64,000 bases of DNA, from NCBI GenBank assembly GCA_034430215.1, contig DAOUFE010000023.1, positions 1 to 64,000 on the forward strand, given 5' to 3'. Below, in pieces: positions 44,091-53,063 of this stretch (the first letter of the stretch is position 1; every line of letters begins with the position of its first letter). This DNA comes from UBA4782 sp034430215. Its GTDB lineage: Bacteria > Chloroflexota > Anaerolineae > Anaerolineales > Anaerolineaceae. The position numbers and the translations under genes are program-made. The notes under the pieces are model-generated. The model saw nothing but the letters and a program-made list of their open reading frames with translations, did no database searches and had not been told where the DNA came from.

Positions 44091-44115
44091 AACCCGGCAG
44101 GAAAACAGCCGGGTT
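44091..44115 (-). terminator. Terminator of the sugar-catabolic unit
   Basis: AACCCGGC (44091-44098) and GCCGGGTT (44108-44115) give an 8-bp GC-rich stem, followed on the minus strand by GTTTCTTTAT. It lies about 30 nt after the 2-hydroxyacid dehydrogenase stop. Confidence 0.75.
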
Positions 44116-44144
44116 TAAACATAATGAAAATCAACCTGGTTTTA

Positions 44145-45161
44145 TCAGAAAATTGGTTTATTTATTTTTTGAAAAGCGGCAGGAATAGCAGCGGGATTGA
44201 TGCAGTGCTTCGGTTTATTCCCATCTAAAAATGCAAACAAATCACTGACACCAATCTGTGATTGGTTACCTATCACATCGCAACTGGCTCCCCCCAAATG
44301 TGGTGTACAGATCACATTGGGTAATTTCATGAGGGGATGATCCAAACCAATAGGCTCGTGAGGAAAAACATCTTGCGCAAGACCTGCAATTCTCTTTTCT
44401 TCCAGGCATTTGATCAGTACCTGTTCATTTACAATTTCAGCTCTGGCAGTATTGATCAGGTATGCAGTAGGTTTCATCAGGTATAGCTCATGTTCAGACA
44501 ATATATTCGTTGTGGAATCATTCAAGGGAATATGAATGGTGATGATATCTGAACATTTCATTACTTCGTCCAATGGCATCCATTTGACATTGAACAAAGC
44601 AGCATCCTCAGGGGTAACAAATGGGTCATACCCTACGAGGTTAACATCAAACCCGAGCAGTCTTTTTGCTACCAATCTTCCGATAGCTCCCAGTCCTAAT
44701 ATTCCAACCGTTTTACCTGCCAGGTCATATCCTTGATAATGCACATACACCCAGCGTGTCCCTTTTTCTACCCATTGATTCTGACGGATAGCGTCGATCC
44801 CTTGAGAAACATGCCTGGCACATGCGATCATGAGCCCTACCGTAAAATCAGCGACGGCATTGGCGTTGCGTCCAGGGGTGTTGATCACAATCACACCAGA
44901 TTCAGTTGCCGCGTTGATATCAACATTCGAAGCAGTTCCGCGGAAATCTACAATGGCACCCAATCCTGGGCATTGCTCCAGTACTTCACGGGTAATGGAA
45001 TCATTTTCGATCACTGCTACCTGGCAATCTTGCAGCCCAGCGATCAGATCAGCGGTAGACAGATCACCGTGGTTGAAATTCATAGATTGGTGTATTTCAA
45101 ATCTTTTCTTTAATTCATCAAGCCATTTATCGGTAATGCGTGCAGTAACAAATGCTTTCAT
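44145..45161 (-). CDS. D-2-hydroxyacid dehydrogenase (SerA/phosphoglycerate dehydrogenase-like)
   Basis: A 338-aa NAD-dependent dehydrogenase. The Rossmann motif is GILGLGAIGRLVAKRL (about 150-165), then the D that selects NAD (VGYDPF), the catalytic Arg (NTARAEIV), Glu (HEPIG) and His (TPHLGGAS). It lacks the C-terminal ACT regulatory domain of classic SerA. In this unit it probably handles a pathway acid rather than 3-phosphoglycerate. Last gene of the minus-strand catabolic unit. Confidence 0.9.
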   Translation of the reverse strand: MKAFVTARITDKWLDELKKRFEIHQSMNFNHGDLSTADLIAGLQDCQVAVIENDSITREVLEQCPGLGAIVDFRGTASNVDINAATESGVIVINTPGRNANAVADFTVGLMIACARHVSQGIDAIRQNQWVEKGTRWVYVHYQGYDLAGKTVGILGLGAIGRLVAKRLLGFDVNLVGYDPFVTPEDAALFNVKWMPLDEVMKCSDIITIHIPLNDSTTNILSEHELYLMKPTAYLINTARAEIVNEQVLIKCLEEKRIAGLAQDVFPHEPIGLDHPLMKLPNVICTPHLGGASCDVIGNQSQIGVSDLFAFLDGNKPKHCINPAAIPAAFQKINKPIF

Positions 45162-45167
45162 TGAAGA

Positions 45168-45818
45168 TCATCTTTTCTTTTGCCCATAGTTGTTTTCATA
45201 CCCGCCTGAAACAAGGGCAATTTGTGCATCAGTAAGAACAACAGGTTTTCCACGTAACATGGCAAGATGGGCAATTTTCGCCATATCTTCTACTTCAACA
45301 GCCACTCTGGTGGCGTATGAAGCAGTCGGTCCAATGGTAAACACGCCATGGTTTTGCATAATGATGGAATAATGGCTTCCGATCTTCTTGACTATCTCTT
45401 TACCGATATCCTCTCCACCAAAACAGGCAAATCCACCGAGTGGAACACCCCCACCGATTAAACCACAGGTTGTGGTAACAGGTGGAATAGGTTGCCCCAA
45501 GACGGCGAAACTGGTTGCATAGGCTGAGTGGGTGTGCACCATGCCAAAAACATCGGGTCGGGCACGGTAAACAACCAGATGGGTTTCTGTATCGATTGAC
45601 GGGGTTAAATCACCTTCGACGATTTTTCCATCGATATCCACGATGACCAGGTTTTCCGGCGTCAGTAAATCGTATGGAATACCACTGGGTTTGATCACAA
45701 TAAAATTCGTTTTTGGATCACGCCCGCTGACATTCCCACTGGTCATTTTTACCAGGTCGTTTTCGGGCAACATCATATTGCATTTATATACTTCTTGTCT
45801 TAACTCTTGCAGCATCAT
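45168..45818 (-). CDS. Class II aldolase / sugar-phosphate 4-epimerase family
   Basis: A 216-aa member of the L-fuculose-phosphate aldolase/ribulose-5-phosphate 4-epimerase family. It splits or epimerises a ketose phosphate with a zinc ion. Visible are SGNVSGRD (phosphate loop), KPSGIPYD, VHTHSAYAT (H-x-H zinc ligands) and the third His in MQNHGVFTIG. The catalytic Glu of FucA would be near the DTETHLVVYRARP region. GGAGATATTTC precedes the ATG. It lies just after the FGGY kinase, so kinase then aldolase is the likely reaction order. Confidence 0.92.
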   Translation of the reverse strand: MMLQELRQEVYKCNMMLPENDLVKMTSGNVSGRDPKTNFIVIKPSGIPYDLLTPENLVIVDIDGKIVEGDLTPSIDTETHLVVYRARPDVFGMVHTHSAYATSFAVLGQPIPPVTTTCGLIGGGVPLGGFACFGGEDIGKEIVKKIGSHYSIIMQNHGVFTIGPTASYATRVAVEVEDMAKIAHLAMLRGKPVVLTDAQIALVSGGYENNYGQKKR

Positions 45819-45833
45819 GAAATATCTCCAAAA

Positions 45834-47339
45834 TTACCGGGAATGGATATTCGATAAAAATGCATCCCGGCTTTTCCAAAAAGGCACCATCGATTCTCGC
45901 AATTGACGATAAATCTCAAAACCTTCCTGGTAAATTGCAATAGTTTTCTCATCCGGAGTGAAAACTTCTCCACGTTCTTCCAAAGACAATTGCGGGGAGC
46001 CAATTCCCAAAGCCTCTAACAGGCTCATTGCCATTCCATGCAGTCCAAACTCCTGTTCAGGGATTCGAAGCGTGGGACGGTTTAATATATCTGCACACAT
46101 CTGGCAAAGTACCTTGCTAGCTGTAGCACCACCCGCAAGTACAATGGGTGTTTCACCTGAAGGAAGATGAGAATAACAATCTTTCAGGCTGTAAACCAAT
46201 CCTTCATACACTGCCCGCATCAGGTGATCGGGTGTATGTTGAGGTGATAACCCGCTGAATTGAGCAGCCGCACAGGAAACCCGGAAAGGTGCCCTTTCAC
46301 CATTCATATAAGGGAGGAAAAATACCCCTTCTGAACAAGCAGGAATTTGAGATACTCCCGATTCGATGATGCTGAAATCCTTACCTTGCATGAAAATATT
46401 GCGCGCCCAATCAATGGCTGAACAACCGTTAGAGGATGCCATCACCCGAACAAACCTTTTCGGATACATAAAACAAAGCGTGCTGCCTGCAACATCCTCA
46501 TGGGATACCTGATCAGCAGTCAGCACTACCTGATTACAGAATGTGGTTCCCAGGGTGGTCACTGCATCTCCCGGCATACGTGCACCTGCACCAAAGGAAG
46601 TGGCGACAACATCGATGGCTCCTGCCATCACTGGAACTCCTGCAGGAATACCGCAAATATTTTGTGCAGTTTGGGTTGTTTTTCCCACAATCTGTAGTGA
46701 ATCAACAATTTCAGGGAAGAATTCAGCAGTTTTTGATGGAAGACCCAGCAGTTCCAGTAATTTAAATTCATACTGGTCTTCTAGAATATTCACCATCGAA
46801 GTAGAAGCATCTGTACGTTCGGTGATTATCCTACCTGTCAGGTTATACACCAACCAGTCTTTGCAATATAGTGCATATCGCACCTGTTTAAACTGATCAG
46901 GCTCGTATTCGAGCATCCATTTCAATAACAATGGCTTTGCGGCAACAAAAAGTGGAGAAATGGAATGCGCTATGCCAAATGCCGTAATTTCAGTTTCATT
47001 GGCAAGCTGCAACCTCTTGCACCGGCTGTCATTCCACAGGATGGCATTCCTTACCGGTTTGCCATTAATATCAACTGGCCACAACCCATCACCCTGCCCT
47101 GTTATGGCAACACCAGTCAAGTGTTTCCAATTTTCAGGATGAGATCTGGACAATTCAAGACAACATTCCACCATCCCATCCCAGACGGTGCACATGTCCA
47201 TTTCAGATGCACCGTCAAAGGGATGAATGACCGTCATTGCACGAGAGGCAATTGCTAATAGCTTGCCCTCTTCGCTGTATAAAGCAGCTTTTAGCCGGGA
47301 TGTTCCGGCATCGACGGTCAGAATGGTATTAAAGTTCAT
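45834..47339 (-). CDS. FGGY-family carbohydrate kinase
   Basis: A 501-aa ATP-dependent sugar/polyol kinase of the FGGY family. Motifs are DAGTSRLKAALY (phosphate 1), TGQGDGLWPVD (80-90), AGAIDVVATSFGAG (about 243-256, catalytic Asp), and VLAGGATASKVLCQMCADIL (adenosine motif). GQGDG replaces the GQMHG of xylulokinases, so canonical XylB is unlikely. Polyol or atypical ketose kinases carry this variant. Weak ribosome-binding site; it starts 9 nt after the PLP-enzyme stop. Confidence 0.9.
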   Translation of the reverse strand: MNFNTILTVDAGTSRLKAALYSEEGKLLAIASRAMTVIHPFDGASEMDMCTVWDGMVECCLELSRSHPENWKHLTGVAITGQGDGLWPVDINGKPVRNAILWNDSRCKRLQLANETEITAFGIAHSISPLFVAAKPLLLKWMLEYEPDQFKQVRYALYCKDWLVYNLTGRIITERTDASTSMVNILEDQYEFKLLELLGLPSKTAEFFPEIVDSLQIVGKTTQTAQNICGIPAGVPVMAGAIDVVATSFGAGARMPGDAVTTLGTTFCNQVVLTADQVSHEDVAGSTLCFMYPKRFVRVMASSNGCSAIDWARNIFMQGKDFSIIESGVSQIPACSEGVFFLPYMNGERAPFRVSCAAAQFSGLSPQHTPDHLMRAVYEGLVYSLKDCYSHLPSGETPIVLAGGATASKVLCQMCADILNRPTLRIPEQEFGLHGMAMSLLEALGIGSPQLSLEERGEVFTPDEKTIAIYQEGFEIYRQLRESMVPFWKSRDAFLSNIHSR

Positions 47340-47348
47340 AAATATATT

Positions 47349-48536
47349 TTAGATAAAGGTCAACGCGTGTTCAATATCTGCAATGATATCATCCACGTCT
47401 TCAACACCCACAGACACACGAATATATGAATCCTGAATGCCCATCGCTTCACGTTGCTCTTTTGGCATCTTTCCGTGGGTCATGGTTGCAGGCTGCTCGA
47501 CCAGCGTATCCAGATCACCCAATGAAACGGCATAATAACCCATTTCCATGTGATTAATCAAATTCTTGGCTTCGTCGATGCCGCCCTTCACGCAGAAACC
47601 AACCATGCCGCCAAAACCATCGGGGAATTGCTTTTTCGCCAGGTCATGCTGGGGGTGGCTTTTTAAACCAGGGTAAGAAACGGATGTAACTTTTGGCTGC
47701 TTCTCAAGCCATTCGGCGAGTTTCATTGCATTTTCACAGTGTGCTTTCATACGAAGATGAAGAGTTTTCAAACCACGTAATCCTAACCAGCAAGCAAAGG
47801 GGCTTGGTACAGGTCCCAACTCCTGATACACGCCACTGCGAACTTTCTCATGAAATTTCTTATCGCAAACAATGGCTCCACCAATATGATCGCCGTGACC
47901 ATTGATATATTTGGTGGTGGAATGCACAACTACGTCTGCACCGTGTTCAATTGGTCGGTAAAGATAAGGGGTGGTAAAGGTATTATCAACAAATGACAAA
48001 ACATTGTTCTTCTTTGCCCAGGCATAAATGGGATCAAGATCCAGCACCTCAAGGGTTGGATTGAGAATGGTTTCCATGTAAACAACCTTGGTGTTCGGTC
48101 GTTTTGCTGCATCGAGAGCTTCGGGTGTCATCTCGGGGAGGAAAGTAACATCAATATTTAATTCGGGGAAAATACTGGTGAATAAAGCAAAGGTACCACC
48201 ATATACGGTTTTGCAGGAAATAATATGATCTCCCGCGTGAACTACCGCAAGCAAAGCAGTTGAAATGGCTGCCATGCCAGAAGCAGTTGCCAGTGCCATG
48301 TCTGCTCCTTCCAAAGAAGCAATTTTTTCCTGGAAACTGTTCTGGGTTGGGTTGCGGGAACGACCGTATGTAAAAATTCCTTCCTTATCGCCACGGATAT
48401 ATCGCTCCATTTTTTCTGGAGTGAATACAAAAGTACTTGTTAAATACATTGGAGAAACAAGCGCGCCTGTTTCCTTATCTGGATGTTGTCCAGCATGCAC
48501 AGCACGAGTTGCAAATTTTTTATTCTTTGAATCCAT
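47349..48536 (-). CDS. Trans-sulfuration-family PLP enzyme (methionine gamma-lyase/cystathionine lyase-like)
   Basis: A 395-aa fold-type I PLP enzyme of the Cys/Met metabolism family. PLP Lys is K209 in VVVHSTTKYINGHGD, and SGMAAIS binds phosphate. The C-terminal SLGDLDTLVEQPATMTH is the family substrate loop. The Cys of methionine gamma-lyase (YGCTFA) is Gly here (VYGGTFA, G114), so a cystathionine or homocysteine-type or other gamma/beta-elimination reaction is possible. Its place inside a sugar operon is unexpected. AAGAGG precedes the ATG. Confidence 0.88.
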   Translation of the reverse strand: MDSKNKKFATRAVHAGQHPDKETGALVSPMYLTSTFVFTPEKMERYIRGDKEGIFTYGRSRNPTQNSFQEKIASLEGADMALATASGMAAISTALLAVVHAGDHIISCKTVYGGTFALFTSIFPELNIDVTFLPEMTPEALDAAKRPNTKVVYMETILNPTLEVLDLDPIYAWAKKNNVLSFVDNTFTTPYLYRPIEHGADVVVHSTTKYINGHGDHIGGAIVCDKKFHEKVRSGVYQELGPVPSPFACWLGLRGLKTLHLRMKAHCENAMKLAEWLEKQPKVTSVSYPGLKSHPQHDLAKKQFPDGFGGMVGFCVKGGIDEAKNLINHMEMGYYAVSLGDLDTLVEQPATMTHGKMPKEQREAMGIQDSYIRVSVGVEDVDDIIADIEHALTFI

Positions 48537-48569
48537 TTGTTTTACCTCTTAAGTTCTTATTTCAATTCA

Positions 48570-49631
48570 TTAATCGATAGGTGTGATCTGTATCGCAATT
48601 TTGACGTGTTTGGAAGGATTGCGAAGTAATTCTTCAAATCCATCTTCCACAATACGGTCTAAAGAAATTTTTGCTGTAATCAATTTTTCAAAAGGAAGAG
48701 TGTGTTTCTTCATCAGTTGGAGAACATCACGTAGTTCATCGGTATATGCCTGTGATGAATAGAGAGTTCTCTCACCTTCCTGGAAAATATTCATATTGAA
48801 CAGTGGCATCTTTTCGTAGACACCCATTTGCATCAGTTTCCCTGCTTTTCGTAATAAATCCAAAGCTGTATTCAGAGAGGGCTGGATGCCAACACATTCA
48901 TAGACGACATCAAATCCGGGTTTTCCAGTTAATTTCTTCCCTTCAGCGATGGGATCCTGCTCCCGGCTGTCAACATAGAGTGTGGCACCCATTTGGCGTG
49001 CTATTGCTTCATTGTCACGCCCTATCCCTGATACCATGATCTCTTTTGCCCCCGCAGCGTGAGCAGCAATAACACAGCTAATACCGATAATACCAGGACC
49101 AACCACAGCAACATTTTTTCCTTGCATATCGCCCATCATTTGGGTGGCATGCCAGCCGCAAGCCAGAGGTTCTGCCAGTACTGCCTGCTCAAGGGTGACA
49201 TTATCAGGCACAGAGAACAACTGGTAAGCAGGTAAATTTACATATTCAGCAAATGCACCATCACACCCAATACCATTGAATGCAAGATTTTCACATAAAT
49301 TGACCCTGCCACTTTTGCACAGGTCACATTCGCCACAATAGATATTACCACTGGCAGTGACCCTGTCTCCTACATTCCAGCCAGTCACATTTTCGCCTAA
49401 CCCTACGATCACACCCGAAAGTTCATGCCCAAGAGTAATTGGTGCCATTTGTCCAGTGATCCGGTGCGGTTTTTCTATCGGTATCCAAACGGGTCCTGTA
49501 TATTCATGCCGGTCAGTACCGCAAATACCCGCCCAGGCAACCCTTACCTGGACATATCCTTTAGGAATTGCTGGGACTGGAATATCTTCAACGCGAATGT
49601 CTTTATAACCATAATATCGGGCTGCTTTCAT
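48570..49631 (-). CDS. Zinc-dependent medium-chain dehydrogenase (butanediol/sorbitol dehydrogenase-like)
   Basis: A 353-aa MDR-family alcohol/polyol dehydrogenase. Catalytic zinc: C37 region in AGICGTDRHEY and GHELSG. Structural zinc: CGECDLCKSGRVNLC (about 95-110). The NAD fold has VAVVGPGIIGISCVIAAHAAGA. Residues agree with the 2,3-butanediol/sorbitol dehydrogenase branch, that is, secondary alcohol oxidation. GAGGAGAG precedes the ATG. A second enzyme of the same size lies at 56587 across the regulator. Confidence 0.92.
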   Translation of the reverse strand: MKAARYYGYKDIRVEDIPVPAIPKGYVQVRVAWAGICGTDRHEYTGPVWIPIEKPHRITGQMAPITLGHELSGVIVGLGENVTGWNVGDRVTASGNIYCGECDLCKSGRVNLCENLAFNGIGCDGAFAEYVNLPAYQLFSVPDNVTLEQAVLAEPLACGWHATQMMGDMQGKNVAVVGPGIIGISCVIAAHAAGAKEIMVSGIGRDNEAIARQMGATLYVDSREQDPIAEGKKLTGKPGFDVVYECVGIQPSLNTALDLLRKAGKLMQMGVYEKMPLFNMNIFQEGERTLYSSQAYTDELRDVLQLMKKHTLPFEKLITAKISLDRIVEDGFEELLRNPSKHVKIAIQITPID

Positions 49632-49644
49632 GCCAACTCTCCTC

Positions 49645-50616
49645 TTATTTACCCATTAATAGTTCATACATCGCTCGAACAGAACGGCTCCCCTTGTACC
49701 GGTTGCTTTCTACCACTTTGTCAAAATCAGGTTGGTTCACCAGGTTCTGTAATTTCTCAATAAAATGGAGTGATGTTAGGCAAGCTTCGGAAGGATTGTC
49801 ACGATAAGGATAGAGGTCTAGCGACAGCCAACCATCATATTGCATTTTCTTTAACCAATAAAAGAGCTCAATATATTGGATCAAATGGACACTACCTACG
49901 GGCATGTCATCATCAGCCCAAGCATAGTTATCATTCAAATGCAGGTGAAACAATCGCTTTTCTGCAAGCAAAACTGCGGCAATTTCCGCGGGGTTTTCAC
50001 GGGCATTGAAGGCGTGTCCAACATCCAGTGTAATGCCCACATTCTTCTTTCCGGTTGCATAAGCCAATGCCAGGGCTTTTCCACCTGAATTAACGTAATT
50101 CGCCATTTTGGGTTCGCTGGTCTTGTATTCCAATCCAAGCTGAATATCCGGTCGATGGCTGGCAACAGTACGTAGTCCTTCTACCAGGTTGTTCCAGGCA
50201 AACTCGTAATCTTCCTCAAATACATAATCAAAACCATCCTGCCCCAACCAGAGGCTGACAGTAGACACGCCAAATTCTGCGGCAACATCCATTGCAGCAC
50301 GTACCATATTGATGGTCTTTTCCCGTCGCTGGGGGTCAGGAGAAGTAAACGAACCTGTTTTCCATTCTCCATCACATACGATCTCGACACCCATGCCGCA
50401 AAGCTTTAAGCCATTCTTATCCAACAATTCTTTAAATTGCTTTGTTGATTTTGTATCCACTTCATTGGGGAAAGTAACTTCGAGACCAGTCACATTAGGA
50501 AGTTTGGCAATTTGTGCTATACGTTCTTCCACCTTCATGTATGGCTTATATCCGTTACCCACATAACGATCAGTTCCCATACCAAAAGACCAGACACCAA
50601 CACCAATGCCTTTCAT
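49645..50616 (-). CDS. Sugar isomerase/epimerase, xylose-isomerase-like TIM barrel
   Basis: A 323-aa AP-endonuclease-2/xylose-isomerase-like TIM barrel. Metal ligands are visible in LGLEYKTSEPK (Glu), LDVGHAFNARENPAE (Asp, His) and HLHLNDNYAW (Asp). The DVGHA...NPAE segment resembles bacterial L-rhamnose isomerase relatives that act on varied ketoses and aldoses. The substrate is unknown. Strong AAGGAG before the ATG. It is the first catabolic gene after the ABC transporter genes. Confidence 0.88.
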   Translation of the reverse strand: MKGIGVGVWSFGMGTDRYVGNGYKPYMKVEERIAQIAKLPNVTGLEVTFPNEVDTKSTKQFKELLDKNGLKLCGMGVEIVCDGEWKTGSFTSPDPQRREKTINMVRAAMDVAAEFGVSTVSLWLGQDGFDYVFEEDYEFAWNNLVEGLRTVASHRPDIQLGLEYKTSEPKMANYVNSGGKALALAYATGKKNVGITLDVGHAFNARENPAEIAAVLLAEKRLFHLHLNDNYAWADDDMPVGSVHLIQYIELFYWLKKMQYDGWLSLDLYPYRDNPSEACLTSLHFIEKLQNLVNQPDFDKVVESNRYKGSRSVRAMYELLMGK

Positions 50617-50646
50617 GCAATACTCCTTATAATAATTATCAATAAA

Positions 50647-51366
50647 CTAAAGGCTTCCTTCTTTTCGACCAAGGTAGATATCTTTCATATCTTGCCTTCC
50701 CAAAAGCTCTTTTGCATCACCTTCAGCTGTGATCTCACCGGTGGTCATTATATAACCGCGATTGGCGATAGAGAGTGCTTTATATGCATTCTGTTCAACG
50801 ATCAAGATCGTGACACCTTGTTCACGGTTAAAAACGGAAAGAAGTTCAAATATCTGATTCACGATGATTGGAGCAAGACCCAGAGAAGGCTCATCCAACA
50901 TCATGATTTTAGGTTTTGACATTAACCCTCGCCCCAATGCCAGCATTTGCTGTTCCCCACCAGAAAGCAGCCCGCCATATTGATTTTTTCTTTCGAGAAG
51001 TCTTGGGAAATAAGAGTACACGATCTCAAGATCCCGATGAATCTGTTCTGTGTCTTTCCGTAAAAAACAACCAATCATCAGGTTTTCATACACAGTTAAA
51101 TTTGGGATGATCTGGCGTCCTTCCGGCACATGAACAATCCCTGCTTCCACAACTTTGTATGGAAGTTTTGGAATGGATTTCCCTTCGAATTTTATTTCAC
51201 CTGCAGTTGGCTTAACAACGGATGAAATTGACTTCAACAAGGTCGATTTTCCTGCTCCATTTGAACCTAATACGGCAACAATTTCACCCTTATCGACATG
51301 AAGGTTGATACCGCGCAGGGCTCGGATACCACCATAGCTCGCTTCAAGATTGGTGATTTCAAGCAT
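50647..51366 (-). CDS. livF: Branched-chain-amino-acid-type ABC transporter ATPase (LivF family)
   Basis: A 239-aa ATPase. Walker A is GSNGAGKST (about 34-42), the signature is LLSGGEQQMLALGRGL, and Walker B is IMMLDEPSLGL. LivF types lack the C-terminal extension of LivG. It overlaps the livG end by 8 nt. It forms the heterodimer powering the HAAT importer below. Annotation by family; the transported molecule need not be an amino acid. Confidence 0.93.
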   Translation of the reverse strand: MLEITNLEASYGGIRALRGINLHVDKGEIVAVLGSNGAGKSTLLKSISSVVKPTAGEIKFEGKSIPKLPYKVVEAGIVHVPEGRQIIPNLTVYENLMIGCFLRKDTEQIHRDLEIVYSYFPRLLERKNQYGGLLSGGEQQMLALGRGLMSKPKIMMLDEPSLGLAPIIVNQIFELLSVFNREQGVTILIVEQNAYKALSIANRGYIMTTGEITAEGDAKELLGRQDMKDIYLGRKEGSL

Positions 51367-52138
51367 GGTTATTCTCCTCTCCCAGGTACGCTTCGACTAC
51401 ACTTTTATTCTTTATCACTTCATCGGGGGTACCTTCACAGATCGTTTGCCCAAAATTAAGCACTGTGATTCGATCGCACAGCTTAACAACTACATCCATA
51501 TGGTGTTCGATTAAGAAAATAGTCAAATCAAACTTTTTATGTAGATCAAACACAAATCCGCACAGATCATTGGATTCTTCCGCATTCATACCAGCTGCTG
51601 GTTCATCTAAAAGAAGCAACTTTGGATTGATTGCCAATGCACGAGCGATCTCCAAACGACGTTGAAAGCCATAAGGCAGCCCACCTGCGATCCGGGTAGC
51701 AACATCCTGCAGCCCTACGATTTCAAGCAACGTCAAAGCACGATCATGTACAATCTTTTCATCTTTCTTATAATTACCCAAATGCACTGCTGCCTCAAAA
51801 ACCGAATATTTACATTCTTTATGACAGGCAATGACTACATTTTGAAGCACAGATAAGTTGGTAAATAATCGTATATTCTGGAAAGTACGAGCAATTCCTG
51901 CCTGGGCAATCTGATAAGGTTTCTTGCCCACTAAATTATTTCCCATGAATTCGACACTGCCACCATTTGGTTTATAAATACCAGTGATCATGTTAAAAAT
52001 AGTGGTTTTTCCAGCACCATTTGGACCGATCAATCCCGCAATTTGATTCTTTTCAATCTGTAAATTGAAATCTTTCGTGGCTACTACACCACCAAAATTC
52101 TTTTGTAGATCGCGGATTTGCAAAATGGTTTCAGACAT
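51359..52138 (-). CDS. livG: Branched-chain-amino-acid-type ABC transporter ATPase (LivG family)
   Basis: A 259-aa ATPase with Walker A GPNGAGKTT, an LPYGFQRRLEIARAL signature (LPYGFQ in place of LSGGQ, common in LivG), Walker B LLLLDEPAAGMN and H-loop IEHHMDVV. Its ATG overlaps the livM stop by one nucleotide (TAATG), showing coupling. Confidence 0.93.
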   Translation of the reverse strand: MSETILQIRDLQKNFGGVVATKDFNLQIEKNQIAGLIGPNGAGKTTIFNMITGIYKPNGGSVEFMGNNLVGKKPYQIAQAGIARTFQNIRLFTNLSVLQNVVIACHKECKYSVFEAAVHLGNYKKDEKIVHDRALTLLEIVGLQDVATRIAGGLPYGFQRRLEIARALAINPKLLLLDEPAAGMNAEESNDLCGFVFDLHKKFDLTIFLIEHHMDVVVKLCDRITVLNFGQTICEGTPDEVIKNKSVVEAYLGEENNHA

Positions 52139-53028
52139 TATGCATCCTCCTTTCGTATCTTGGAGGTTTTCTTCGTAAATAGTTTCTTCACCCAGGCGAT
52201 CATTCCTTTTAATGAAAACTCTTGATACCCCATCAAACCACTTGGTCTCAATGTAATGATCAATACCACAGCAACACCATATGCCAGCATACGGTATTCA
52301 GCAGCAGCACGAGCCAGTTCTGGCAGCAAAGTCAAGATCGTTGTTGCGATTATCGAACCTGTCAGTGAACCTAAACCGCCAATGACCACCGTAATGGTGA
52401 GTTCACTTGATTTTCCCAGATTGAACATACTGGGAACGATGAGGGAGTAAAAATGTGCCCATAATACTCCCGCCCAGGCTGCGTACATGGCACTGATAAT
52501 AAATGCAATATTTTTGTATTTAGCTGTATCTATACCAATCGCATCCGCTGCCACTTCCTGTTCGCGGATAGCTTGAAAATTCCGCCCAATTTTGGAGTGA
52601 AGCAAATTCCATGCAATAAATATTGCAATTACAACAGAGATAATAACCACTAACAGGGTCGTTTTCATTGGGATGCCAGTATATCCACGCGCCCCACCCG
52701 TAATCTTTTGCAGGTTTTCAATGATCACGCGGACACTTTCACCAAAACCCAGTGTTGCAATTAAGAAATAATCACCTTTTAAACCCAGGGTGATCTTTCC
52801 TAAGAGGAAAGCTATAAAACCTGCAACTACCATTCCACCAATAATGGAAACAACCAGCGGGGCATGCAGTTTGGTAGAGATGATCGCACCAGTATAAGCA
52901 CCAATAGCCATAAAACCGGCATTTCCGAAGGAAAATAATCTGGTGAATCCTGTCAGGATGGAAACCCCGATCACCGCAATGATGTTGATCCCAACTAAAA
53001 TGAACAATCCTTCATAATATCCAGCCAT
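52138..53028 (-). CDS. livM: Branched-chain-amino-acid-type ABC permease (LivM family)
   Basis: A 296-aa permease with about eight to nine membrane helices. The family signature of LivM is seen in FSFGNAGFMAIGAYTGAI near the N-terminus and the coupling stretch AADAIGIDTAKYKNIAF. The C-terminal tail is basic (KKLFTKKTSKIRKED). GGAG precedes the ATG. Forms the channel with LivH. Confidence 0.93.
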   Translation of the reverse strand: MAGYYEGLFILVGINIIAVIGVSILTGFTRLFSFGNAGFMAIGAYTGAIISTKLHAPLVVSIIGGMVVAGFIAFLLGKITLGLKGDYFLIATLGFGESVRVIIENLQKITGGARGYTGIPMKTTLLVVIISVVIAIFIAWNLLHSKIGRNFQAIREQEVAADAIGIDTAKYKNIAFIISAMYAAWAGVLWAHFYSLIVPSMFNLGKSSELTITVVIGGLGSLTGSIIATTILTLLPELARAAAEYRMLAYGVAVVLIITLRPSGLMGYQEFSLKGMIAWVKKLFTKKTSKIRKEDA

Positions 53029-53063
53029 TACAGAGCTCCATTTTCCGAGAATAGTCAGCCTGT

